Of a stretch of 64,000 nt of DNA, positions 34,225 to 45,300 are shown piece by piece (within the stretch, counting starts at the first letter, position 1; every line of letters starts with the position of its first letter). The DNA lies in assembly GCA_963693365.1 (NCBI GenBank), contig CAVNZM010000016.1, forward strand, positions 2,976,001-3,040,000. The letters run 5' to 3'. Below the pieces are notes generated by a model that was given only the letters and a program-made list of their open reading frames with translations, was not told the DNA's origin and ran no database searches. Both the position numbers and the translations under genes were made by a program. Source of the stretch: Amoebidium appalachense (Eukaryota > Ichthyosporea).

Positions 34225-34312
34225 GATTCTTGAGCTGATTGAAAGATGTGAGATTCTTGAACTGATTGAAAGATGTGAGATTCGAAGGATGCGAGATTCT
34301 TGAACTGCGCGG
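34225..34312. repeat. 27-bp tandem repeat next to the PBS
   Basis: GAGATTCTTGA-CTGATTGAAAGATGT is repeated about three times with decay, directly inside the 5' end of the LTR element. Confidence 0.75.
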
Positions 34313-34319
34313 TCGCCAA

Positions 34320-34799
34320 TGTAAACAGTTGGACTAGTTAGGATAAGGCAGAGTACAACTGAATCAAAATAAAGACAGAGAACGGGTAGAAAGGCACACG
34401 CGGCCAGGTTGCTTTTACTATGGGCCGACTCAGTCTGTCTCAGACTTCACTGATGTGATCCCCGTACTGGGACGGCTTTCTTATATAGCCCCCAGGTTTC
34501 GGATCAAGGCCCAGGATTGGTTCATCCGCGGCCAGCGCGGGTGGCAACATGCCATTCGTGATTCTGGTGCGGTCCGAGCCAGTCAGACCTTTGTCCTATT
34601 TATGCAAACCTCTTATTGGTTCACTTCGTTTATGTGGTATGCAGCTGAAGAACCATATATGGTTCAATTCTTAGGTCAGAGTGAGTCCTATTGGTGCGGA
34701 CATAATATTTATGTGATATTCATGACAAAGCACGAATCGTGTGCTAGTAGATCACATTCTTTAGTAAACATGTACAGTTCATGTGTACAGTTGTTTACA
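34320..34799 (-). repeat. 5' LTR
   Basis: 480 bp. It differs from the 3' LTR essentially only at GCGGGTGG versus GCAGTGG (about 34538), and carries the same CCAAT and TATATAAG signals. Confidence 0.9.
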
Positions 34800-35420
34800 G
34801 CAACGAGCTTGTCATCACTTGGCGAATTCACACGGTGTTTTGTGCTTTCTTTTCTGATCTTTTTCGAAATCCGCAAATGTGAAATAAGGTCAAGGTTTTG
34901 TTTGGGCTTTATCCTGACCTTTTTTTTTTTTTTTTTCAAAATCCTGCTCTTTCTTAAAAGTCCTGTGACGGAAAGACCAAGTTTTTGGGCTTTATAGGCT
35001 TACCTTCTTTAAAACTCTGGCCTTTTTTTTGAAACTTATAAATTTAAGAAAAGGTCAAGGTTTTCTGCTTTCTTGTGGCGCCTGGCTTTTGATAAAAAAA
35101 AAATCCCGTCATGTGAAAAAAGGTCAACATTTTGCGCATTATAGGCTAACCTTTCTTCAAAATCCTTACTTTTTCAAGCCTATAAATGTTCAATAAGGTC
35201 AAGGTTTCGTGCTTTCTTGCCTGAATTTTTTTTCAAAATCCGCTAATGTGGAGGCCAAGATTCCAGGCTTTATAGCCTGCCCTTTTTTTTGAGAGTCCTG
35301 CGGCCCTTTCAAGTTTTCAAACCCTGGAATGTGAAAAAAAGGTCAAGGGTTCATGCTTTCTTGCCCGATCTTTCTTGAAAATCTCCTATTGTGGAAAAAA
35401 TCAAGTTTTTGGGCTTTACA
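34800..35420. repeat. Decayed tandem array with AAGGTCAAGG-TTT core
   Basis: The core AAGGTCAAGGTTT and variants recur at about 34889, 34972, 35053, 35120, 35196, 35250, 35339 and 35397 (spacing about 54-89 bp). Each is followed by a GCTTT-TTGCCTGA type segment and a T run. This is a degenerate minisatellite. Confidence 0.7.
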
Positions 35421-35574
35421 GCCTGACACCATGACATGCAAATGGTTGACAAGGGGGGGTGCTCGAAGGCAAATGAGGAGAGAGGCAGCGGATGAATTGC
35501 CTCACAGCGCAAGAGCCATGTGCGCGACTAAGGCACCGAGGGCTTTCAGAATGAATGTGTGTGTGAAAACTGTC

Positions 35575-35690
35575 TGTGTATGTGTGTGTGTGTGTGTTTG
35601 GGGGGGGGGAAGGGGGGGGGGGGGGAAGGGGGGAGGGGGGGTCTGGAGGCGGGAGGTCGGAGGGGGGGTGGGGCGGAGGGAGGGAGACTT
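35575..35690. repeat. TG then G-rich low-complexity tract
   Basis: (TG)n passes into runs of G broken by AA, GGA and similar. It has G-quadruplex potential on the plus strand. Confidence 0.85.
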
Positions 35691-36769
35691 TGATCCATAG
35701 CAGACTTTTCTTTTAGCTTCTGCCATGAGCCACTTTACGCCCCATTTGTATAGGGAGGTAAATAAACAATTGACAGCTAATTACATTGGTTCGTTTGAAG
35801 CTGTTTGAGTGGAGCGCCTTCGATATGGCAACCAGATTAACAAGCTCATTGGCTGCTGCGATCAGCGTTGGACTCTTCAATGATTGTATAAGGTACAAAC
35901 ACTCAAACACTGTTACAAACACTCAAACAATGAGTGTTTGCAGCGCTCTTCAATGTAAAGTTTTGATTGGATCGCTTCACTTAGGCAATCGGACAAACTG
36001 ATTGGTGATCGACAAACCTGTCATGACCATGTGAACTCGGAAAGTCTAAAAGAAAATGCTGGGATGTGTAGGGGACTTCTTTTTGGACCTGTAGCCGCAT
36101 TGGCATGACCTGTGTTCAGACCACTTCAGCTTGGTGGGTTGTGTGTGGAAGTGTAGGCGGTGCCCCCGCACCCACCGCGGGCAACTACAGACCAAACATC
36201 CACGAGGTGGGCTGCATTCCAAATGCAACATCTCATAAGTCTTTGATGTATTGCTGAGCCTTATGGGCTTGGCTTGATGGCCTTCCACAACCAGAGAGCT
36301 AAGACACTCGTGGTTATATATTTGGTATATTCACAACATGCGGCTGTGCACCGTGACCTGCACGGGCTGTACCAGCAGCCAGTCATGCGGCTATCAATGG
36401 TAGTAGCAGTGGGCCGTCAGTCCCAGGATACACGGCAACACTCAGACAGGATACAGCCTGGCACCTGCCTCGCCTACTGCCTCCCATGTGTGTAGGCTCC
36501 TCCCCGTGTTTATAAACACGGTGGTGCTACGGATTGCTCGCACCGTGCAGGGCTTCAACCAGGCACATGCCCGACCAGCATCATTTGAGCCAGAAGCAGG
36601 GCACCCCCCAGCACACCCACACGGTGTTGGCATGGCCCACTGGCCCATGTGCCCTGCCAGCCAATAGGCAACAAGATGGCACACAGCGGCTGACCACATG
36701 TGTGGCCCTGCCTGTCTGCCGCCCCCTGCAGGCCATGCCCCTCGTTGTTGAGCCAGCCAGTGCTCTGTT
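35691..36769. other. Unassigned spacer downstream of INTS9
   Basis: Includes ATTGG/CCAAT words near 35960-36005 and a direct repeat of ACAAACACTCAAACA at about 35895-35930. No gene is supported. Confidence 0.4.
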
Positions 36770-38881
36770 TCAGATGCGCTGCAGATGGCGCAGCAGCAGG
36801 TCCGTGATGGTGCGCAGCAGGCCATCGTCCTCCTCCACCGTCACGTGGCTGCTGCCTGGCCCCAGCACCACACAGGCACGGGCCAGGGGCAGCCGCAGGG
36901 TAAGCTTGTTGGGTGCGGTCCCGTCCACCTCAACAACTACATCCCCATGCTGTGTGCCAGACCAAGTCAGCAGCAGTCCCTGGTAGCCCTGCAGTGCTCC
37001 AGCAAAGTGGGACCCACACACACACACACGTATGGGCGTGCTGTCTTTGTGCGCAAGTGCGTACCAGCGTGTGCTTCAGTGTGTGGCTCTGTACTTCTTT
37101 GTGCAAGTGCTCATGCAGGCATGCCTGTGGTGCATATTGAGCCTTCAAGTGCCCACACCCCCATCCACTGCAGGCCCACACATGCCCCTACCAGCTTGGC
37201 CCTCAGCTCAGCCACCAGTGCGCCGACACTGGGCACCCCCAGCACATGCTGCTGCTGGAACCACCGCAGCTGCCCCAGTGCCTCCTCCTGCCGTGCCCAT
37301 GCACTCAGCACCTCCCCCTCCACCCACTCACCCCTGGACCCGGGGCCACCTACCTCTGGCACGGTGCTCTGCAGCAGCAGGCGGTGGTTGTGGCAGTCCA
37401 GCAGGCCCTGCACTGCTGCCACCTGGCCCTGCCTGCCCCCCCACACCGCCTGCAGCTGCCCCCCAAGCTAAGCCCCCCAGTCAGCCCCATGCACCCTTTA
37501 CCCCCCAGTCAGCCCCCCCCCCCCCCCCCCCCCCCCCACCTTGTCATGCAGCAGGGCCTGCTCGTAGCCCTGTGGTGTGCGCATGCTGACTGCTGCCCCC
37601 TCCACCATCTCCACCACCCGTGTGCCAGCCTCCACCTCCAGTCCCTCACCCCCCCCCTCGTGCACCCTGGCCTTACCTGTCACCCCCCATCCCCTTCTGC
37701 ACCCCCCCAGGGCACGGCAGGCGCACCTTAGCAGCCGGTCTGGGCCACATGCAGGCGCTGGGGCAGGCCACCAGGCGGGGCCGGTGTGTCTTCATCAGCT
37801 GGCAGGCATCCTGGGGCCCAGTCAGCACACACCCAGCAGCAAAGGGCAGGCAGGGCAGGGCAGGGCACCTGCACGGTGGCCCGTGGGTCCAAGGGGCAGT
37901 GGCGGACACGCATGGGCATGGGCTGGTAGGGGGCCAGGGCCAGGCCCATGTCTGTGTCTGGCTCGGTCAGCAGCAGCAGGTGGCTGGCCTGGGTGCGCCA
38001 CTGCTGCAGCAGCTGCACGGCATCGCCGCAGCGCAGGCTGGGGTGCCCGGCAAACACCACACAGGGCTCACGCAGGCCCTTGCTCTGCACCCTGCAACAG
38101 ACTTAGCAACCTGCAGCCCCCCCCCCCCCCCCACAAAAGTGTGGGTGCGCACAGGTCCTGCAGGCAGGCAGCCAGGTGCAGGCGGCCACAGCGCAGCAGA
38201 TCTTCGTGCACAAACGGGCACTCAGGCAGATACACTCGGTCGGCCTTGCTGCCGTGCAGCCTGCATGGGCTGTCAGTCGGGCCAGACTAAGAATAGCTTG
38301 GCAGGCTAAGAATAGCGTGGCATGCTGAGAATAGCTTGGCGGGCTAAGAATAGCTTGACAGGCCAAGAATAGCATGGCACCATGGCAGGGGCATGCACAG
38401 CGGCACTATCAAGCACTGACAGGGGGCTGACAATGTGAGGTGCTTGGTGGTTGAAGACTACTGGGCTGGCCATGCCCTAGCCAGGTCACCTATCCTGCTA
38501 TCCCTATGTGTCTCCTTGACAGCAGGCAAGGAGTAAGGATGCATGCCACTCAGCAAAGACGTTAGCCAGGACCAGTGATGGCCTGGCCATGGGGGCCAGC
38601 CAGTAGAAGGGCACAGCCTGCCTGCCGATGGCCTGCAGGTGGTTGTGCATGGCTTCCAGAAGGTCATAGATGGTGCCCACAGGGTGCACGGGCACAAGCA
38701 CACTGCCCCCTAGGTTGATCGTCGTTGCTGCTCACACACGGTTACATCATGCCCACCCCCCCCCCCCCCCCCCCCCCCCCTTCCCCCCTTTGCACGTACC
38801 CACATCGCGGCATATCTCATCCAGCATAGCCTGGTATGGTGGCGCCCCAACAGGATTGAGCCCGGCAAGCAGCACTGTGTC

Positions 38882-38977
<96 letters not shown>

Positions 38978-41872
38978 TGTGTGTGAGTGTGGGTGTGAGT
39001 GAGTGAGTGTGTGTGTGTGTGTGTGTGGGTGTGTGTGTTAGTGTGCATGTGTGTATAGGCAATTTATGTTTGTGTGTGTAATGATGTGCGTATGCGTGTG
39101 TGTTGGTTCATGCCATGCATGGCTGCTGGGTAGTTGTTGCATGGTAGGTCAGTGGCAGTGTCCGGTCCAGCCAGCAGCAAGGGGCCACCCACCAGTGTGC
39201 AAGGGGCTCAGGGTCGAAAGGGAGGGGGTGTCGGGGCACACGGCTGACACATGACCCGGCCATGTAGAACACCTGCATACACACGTGAACACAACATCAC
39301 ATGCACGTCCACACCACACGACATACACAACCACACCCAATGTACACACGTGCACAACACACACCACACATGTGAAAGTGCAATCACCCTCATGCAGCCA
39401 TGTGTGTACACAAGCACTATCTCCCACACACACAAACACACAGACATCAAACAGTCACACATACACGCAAGGTCAGCATACCCTCCCTGCCCCCCCCCCC
39501 CCCCCAAAAAAAAAAACCAAAAAAAAACAAGAGAGAGAGAGAGAGAGAGAAAGAATGCCAAACAAAACTAAACAGCCCCCCCCCCCCCCCCCCCCCCCCT
39601 TTGCCCCCTTTCCCCCTCCTTCTAACCCCCCACCCGCGTACCTTTGTCTTTGGTGACTCCAGCACCCAGTTGCAGCTGCCTAGGGCCAGACCCGAACTGA
39701 CCCGAAGTCATTAAGTATCCAGACAACCCACCCCCCCAGGCCATTATGTGCACCTTGTAGCCGTGGCCCTGATCACACCAGCCAGCATCAGCACCTCGTT
39801 GTAGGACACCTGTGTGATGCGTGCCAGGCTGCTGCGTGCATCACTCAGCGTGTACAGCCCACTCACCACACCGTCCTCACCAGCCACACCTGCTACCCCC
39901 TGTCAGCAGCCCCCCCCCCCCCCCCCCCGCGCACGCACGCACCGTGCTGGGGCTGGGCCACACTGCCCCTCATAGCCAGCAGCAGCAGCTCATCCATCAT
40001 CTGCCCTCCAAGCACCGCAGTGGGCACCGTGGCATAGACCTGTGACAGAAGCCGTGGGTATGAACCTCTGGCTGGGGGAGGGGGAGGTGGGAGGGGGAGG
40101 GGGGGGGGCTGAACACCCGACTGTTCTTGTTGCAAGCAGGGGTGTGTGCTGCGTGTCTGTTTGTGTGACTATGCCGAATACCCCTTTGTGTGTGTGCGCG
40201 CTGCTTGTCTAGTCCTACGTGTGTGGAAGGGTGGCCGTGTGTGCCTGTGCGTTGGAGTGTTGAGTGTCTGGCAATGTGCATGTGGCCGTGTGTGCTTGTG
40301 TGGATTGTTTGCAAACATTGTGTGGCAAGTAGGGCCTGGAGGCCAAGGGGGGAGGGAGCAGCAAGTGCTTCTGTGTGGGACCCGAGACTGCCGGTGTGTG
40401 TGTGTGCACGTGCATGCATGCGCTGTGTGTCTCCCTCGATCTGTCCACACGTGCAGGTCGACAGATGGCCTGCATGATTGCTGAGCTAAAATCATGCGCA
40501 TGGACATGGACGCGTGGGTGCCCCTGTGTATGCAGGTGTGTGTTCTGGTTCCTCCAGGTGCGTATCTGTGTATCGCTGCGTGTGTGTGCATATGTTTTTA
40601 CATTTGACTCTGTTTCTGTGCGGTTAAATATTTGTTTGTGTCTTTTCATGCACGTGTGGTGCTAGTGCACATGTGTGCCCCTATTGCTGTGGCTGCAGCT
40701 GCATACACGCACCTTGCCCCTGAACCTGCCATACTCTGTGACGTAGGGCAGGGCCAGCACGGCCTGCCAGTGGCTCAGCAGCACCACGTCCACCTCCCCA
40801 ACGTCCACCCCGCACCCCTCCAGCCCCCGCACCCGCAGCTGCCCCCCAGCCCGTCACTGGCCCGTGCCTGTGCCTGCCCACAGGCACCGTGCCTGCATGC
40901 TCAAGGCGAGGGGGGAGGGGGTGGGGGTTGGGGGCGAGGGGAGGGGGCACTCACAGGGGCCTGCTGCAGTGTGTGTGGGTGCAGGCTGTGGGCCTTGCCG
41001 CCCGACTTTGTCTGTGCCCCCGTCAGCACCCACAGGGCCTGCACGTGCCCCCACCCGACCCTGCCTCCCACAGCCCACCCAGACCAGTGCCCTCCGACCC
41101 AGCAGGGTGTGGCCAAGGCCTCACAGCGCTGGGCGTCGGATTGGAGAAAAAACCAAACACTTCTTCTGCCACACCACACACAGGCGGGCGGGCGCACAGG
41201 AACACAATCACGTGTAATCACGCCCACACACACAGTTTCACAAGCAGAAAAGTACCTCCCTCCATACAAGCACCACCCAACCACACCCACATGCTAACAT
41301 GCATACACAAGCCCACAGCCACGCAAACCTATGAACACACACACGTACAGACATGGAGGCCTACACATGTGCACGTGCACACCCCCACACACTGGCCTAG
41401 ACACACACGTACGTGCAGCAGCAGGGGGGTGTCTGTGGTGTGTGCCGGAGGCTGGGGTGCTGTGTGCAGGAAGGGGCTCAGGTCCGCACACGGGTCCACG
41501 AGGATGCGCAGCCCACGGTGCTGCAGCAGCACACACGCCCCGGCAGGGCCCTGGCCCAGGTGCCACTGGACGGCGCCGTGTCAGTCGGGCGTGCCCGATG
41601 GCCCCACACCTGTGTGCTGTGTGCTTATGTGCCGTATGCCCGTGCGCCGTGTGCCTGCGCGCTATAAGCCTGTGTGCTGTGTGCCTGTGTGCCGTGTGCC
41701 TGTGTGCCGTGTGCCCGTCTGCCGTGTGCCTTTGTGCCTGTGTGCTTGTGTTCTGTGTGCTGTGTGCCTGTGTTCGGTGTGCTGTGTGCCTGTGTTCTGT
41801 GTGTGCCTGTGTGCTGTGTGCTTGGGAGCTGCATCGAGAGGGGGCCAGGGAAGCGACACTCACCACCTTCAT
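36770..41872 (-). CDS. INTS9: Integrator complex subunit 9 homologue (17 exons)
   Basis: INTS9 is the catalytically inactive metallo-beta-lactamase/beta-CASP partner of INTS11 in the Integrator complex, which cleaves snRNA and other nascent pol II transcripts in the nucleus. Exons (minus): 41872-41864, 41565-41413, 41038-40955, 40838-40713, 40039-39943, 39889-39754, 39696-39642, 39272-39193, 38882-38800, 38727-38550, 38260-38153, 38091-37869, 37810-37727, 37635-37540, 37449-37354, 37287-37192, 36988-36770. All phases match and give 640 aa, close to the usual size. Recognisable blocks: VDVVLLSHWQAVLALPYVTE, SSGLALGSCNWVLESP, GGSVLVPVHPVGTIYDLLEA, RVYLPECPFVHEDLL, FAGHPSLRCG, LLTEPDTDMGLALAPYQP and the C-terminal VTVEEDDGLLRTITDLLLR. 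No HxHxDH zinc motif is seen, as expected for INTS9. Exons 1, 3 and 14 are the least certain. Confidence 0.9.
38884..38972. repeat. (TG)n inside INTS9 intron 8
   Basis: On the gene's strand this is (CA)n running straight into the acceptor CACACAG at 38883. Imperfect TG repeats continue to about 39050. Confidence 0.95.
41640..41830. repeat. GTGTGCC/GTGTGCTGT minisatellite in INTS9 intron 1
   Basis: A roughly 8-16-bp unit of GTGTGCCGTGTGCCT type is repeated across most of intron 1 (41863-41566). The Cys/Val-rich and His/Thr-rich frames here are repeat artefacts. Confidence 0.85.
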
Positions 41873-42398
41873 GGCAGCACCTGCCGCCTAGTCCTTTCTG
41901 CCTGCCTTCCCTTTCGTTCGCCCCAATACCCGCCCCTTGCCAATTCTTCCCCTCCTACCCTCTGTGCCGCACAAAAACCAACTCCTTTGCTCTGGTCAGA
42001 CTTGGTGTCACACCAACAGAATATGGGCGTAGAGAGTGTCAGCATCTTGGCCAGGCAGCAGCAGGCTGAGCCTCTTACATATGCCAACACGATTACGTAA
42101 CCGGGGCATTTTGGCGCCAAACCTCGGGAGACATTCCGCCTGGGCCCAGGCCCAGACAGCTGGCCCAGACTGCCCAGATATTCGAATTTCGCTCGGCCTG
42201 ACGTCCATGACCGAGTTGCCAGCCACAGCTAGTGCAAACCAAGCCCTCCGCCACCGCTCAGGCTGCGTGGCTAGCCATAAGCATACTAGGGAGGTTTGCC
42301 GACAGAGTAGGAGGGAAGCAGTGCACGGGCGGCCCAGTTGTTTCTTTGTGCGGCACAGCAGCAGCCTGCCCCCAGCAGCCGCTTGCAGCGACCTTGTC
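41873..42398. promoter_or_regulatory. Divergent promoter region with E2F-like palindrome
   Basis: The 526 bp between the start codons of INTS9 (-) and the aminotransferase (+). The palindrome TTTGGCGCCAAA at 42110-42121 matches the E2F/DP consensus and is the clearest site. No TATA box is seen near either gene. Transcription factor identity is inference. Confidence 0.5.
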
Positions 42399-45300
42399 AT
42401 GGCCGGGCGTGGGTTTGGCTCGTTCCACACGCAGGACGTGCAGGTGCTTGTGACCCAGACGGACGACGAATATGCGCCCCCTCCCCTGCCCGTGCAGCCC
42501 CGTCACCTTCTGAACCCGCCAGCCTTTGGCAGCCAAACAAAGCAGGGTATGTTACCGCCACACACAGGCTCAGTCAAGCACCTCAGCATACACACAGGCT
42601 CAGTCAAGCACCTCAGCATACACACAGGCTCAGTCAAGCACCTCAGCATACACACAGGCTCAGTCAAGCAATTCAGCATACACACAGGCTCAGTCAAGCA
42701 CCTCAGCATACACACAGGCTCAGTCAAGCACCTCAGCATACACACAGGCTCAGTCAAGCACCTCAGCATACACACAGGCTCAGTCAAGCACCTCAGCATA
42801 CACACAGGCTCAGTCAAGCACCTCAGCATACACAGGCTCAGTCAAGCACCTCAGCATACACACAGCTCATGCATAGACACAGGGAAAGCCCGTAGCAGCA
42901 AGCCTTGACACCTGACCGTAGCAAGGAATAGAAGAGCTATTTGCTATGTCTGCGTTGTGCAAACACCCAGGCACCCCCCCTGCGCCTGTTGCTTTTTGGC
43001 CCGGCACTGACCGGCCACAGAGCTCTTTCTGCTGGACCCCACGTGGACCTTTGTCAACCACGGGGCCTTTGGCGCTGCCTGCCGCCCTGCCTTCGAGGTG
43101 GCCCAGGAGTGGCAGCGCTATCTGGTGGGTGGTGGTGGTGATGGTGGTGGTAGTGGTGGTGGGGGGGGGGTGGGGGGAGGAGGGGGAGGGGCAGGGGTGC
43201 TGAGGGTGTGCAGGAGGCGCAGCCGCTGCGGTTCATCGACCGTGTGCTGCTGCCGGCACTAGTCTACAGCACACGGTGTCTGGCAAAGGCCCTGGGTACG
43301 TGGGGGGACACCTGCACGGTCGTTTCTTTCCTTTTGCAGTTTCTGATTTTCTGTTGTGGGTGGGTGTGGCTGCAGGGGCACAGGCGCAAGACCTGGTGCT
43401 GGTGAACAATGCAAGCACAGGGCTGTGTGCGGTCTTCGACAGTCTGCAGCTGGCCAGCGGGGACGTGCTCTATGCACTGGACACGGCATATGGTGGGTGG
43501 GGGGGGTGTCTGAAAATATGTGCTTTGCTTGTAGGGTCTGTGCAGGTCAGTGAGTGAGGGTAACTTGGTGATCGGGGGCGCCTAGTAAAAAAAAGATCAT
43601 TAGGAACGGTCGGTGAAGACTACTAGGTAATCGGGGTGCATGGTCTGTCCAGACTCGTAAGCGATGGAGGTCGCACGTTACAAAGTAAGGGTTCGGGATC
43701 TGCATAGATAACTAAGTATTTAAGGGTGTGGGATCTGTGCAGATCACTAAGTAGGTAAAGGTTCGGGATTTGTGCATTTTATTAAGGATGCGGGATCTGT
43801 ACACATCAAAAAGTGACAAGGGTGCGGGTTCTGTACACATCACGAAGTGATTAATTAAGGGTGCGGGATCTGTGCACATCACGAAGTAATTAATTAAGGG
43901 TGCGGGATCTGTCAAGATGACTAAATGGTTGGAGATGCAAGGTCTATGAAATTGCCAAGTGCTTGTGCTCTGTGCAGCTCACTGAGTGGGTTTTTTCTGC
44001 AGGGTCAGTCAAGAAGATGGCACGGGAGTGCTGCCTGCGCACAGGGGCCACCTACCACGAGCAGCACATAGACTTCCCCATCCACAGCCCGGACGAGGTG
44101 CGTGGCCACGTGCAGGCACGGTCAACTGCATGCACGTGTGTGCCTGCACAAGTGGCGGCACGGCACAGGGCACTGACGTGGGCTGCAGCTAGTGGGGCGC
44201 ATAGAGAGGGGCATGCCTGCAGGCACGAGGGTGGCCGTGCTGGACCACATCACTAGCAACACGGGTGGGTCCAAGGTCCTGACTCCTGGCACGGTGCATG
44301 TGCGTTCCTCGGTCCTGTCACGGTGCATGTATGCTCCTCGTACCAGTCACAGTGCAACAATATAGGCCCCTCGGTCCTGTCACGGTGTATGCATGTGGGT
44401 CCCTCGAACCAGTCACAGTTCATGTGGGTCCCTCGGTCCTGTCACGGTACATGTGGGTCCCCCGAACCAGTCACAGTTCATGTGGGTCCCTCGGTCCTGT
44501 CACGGTGCATGTGGGTCCCTCGTACCAGTAGCGGCACAAGAACACGGCCTGTAGGCTTGGTCTGCTCGGTCTTGGCCACTATCCAGATTCAACCCACCTA
44601 AAGCTAGCTCCTCCTCCCGGCTACGCCAGCCTAACCTCCCCCTCCCCCGGCACGCCCACAGCCATTCTTTACCCGCTGGAGCGACTTGTGGCACTATGCC
44701 GTGCCAGGTGGGTGACTGGGTGGATTTGCATGGTGGTGGGTGGGCGCTGACTCGGTGTGTGTGTGGGTGCTGACTGGGTGGATTTGCATGGTGGTGGGTG
44801 GGCGCTGACTCGGTGTGTGTGTGGGTGCTGACTGGGTGGATTTGCATGGTGGTGGGTGGACGCTGACTCGGTGTATGTGTGGGTGCTGACTGGGTGGATT
44901 TGCATGGTGGTGGGTGGGCGCTGACTCGGTGTGTGTGTGGGTGCTGACTGGGTGGATTTGCATGGTGGTGTGTGGGCGCTGACATGATTGCAGAGGCATT
45001 GTAGTGGTGGTTGATGGGGCCCACGGGCCGGGCCAGACGGACCTGGACCTGACAGCCCTGCAGGCAGACTACTACGTGGGCAATGCACACAAGTGGCTGT
45101 GTGCCCCTAAGGTGCGGGGGGGGGGGGGGGGGGGGGGGGGGGATAAGACCTCACGATGTGTGGGTGCAGGGGGTGGGGTTTGTGCACGTGCAGCCACAGC
45201 ACCAGGCAGGACTGCATCCGGCCATCATCTCACATGGATGGGGACGGGGCCTGATCAGCGAGTTCATCTGGCAGGGTGGGTGGGTGCTAGGCATTGATTG

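Larger units (their letters stand above)
31252..34799 (-). mobile_element. Complete LTR element without recognisable pol
   Basis: Near-identical LTRs (34799-34320 and 31730-31252) start TGTAAACA and end TGTTTACA. GCAAC flanks both outer ends as a 5-bp target duplication. On the minus strand the 5' LTR is followed at once by TTGGCGACCGCGCAG, a PBS-like site, and the 3' LTR is preceded by AAGGGGGGGAG, a polypurine tract. Both fix the orientation. The 2.6-kb interior lacks recognisable protease, RT or integrase, so it is probably a non-autonomous (LARD-like) element. The near identity of the LTRs indicates recent insertion. Confidence 0.88.

Noticed and set aside
36785-38309. Pro/Ala/His-rich plus-strand frames of 160-240 codons
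   Set aside because: They are antisense shadows of INTS9 exons and cross its splice sites.
40889-42100. 403-codon plus-strand frame
   Set aside because: It overlaps INTS9 exons 1-3 on the opposite strand, is driven by GTGTGC repeats and Pro/His-rich shadow sequence, and contains no domain.
42561-42858. Regular 30-bp repeats resembling a CRISPR array
   Set aside because: Units are contiguous with no spacers and lie in a eukaryotic intron.
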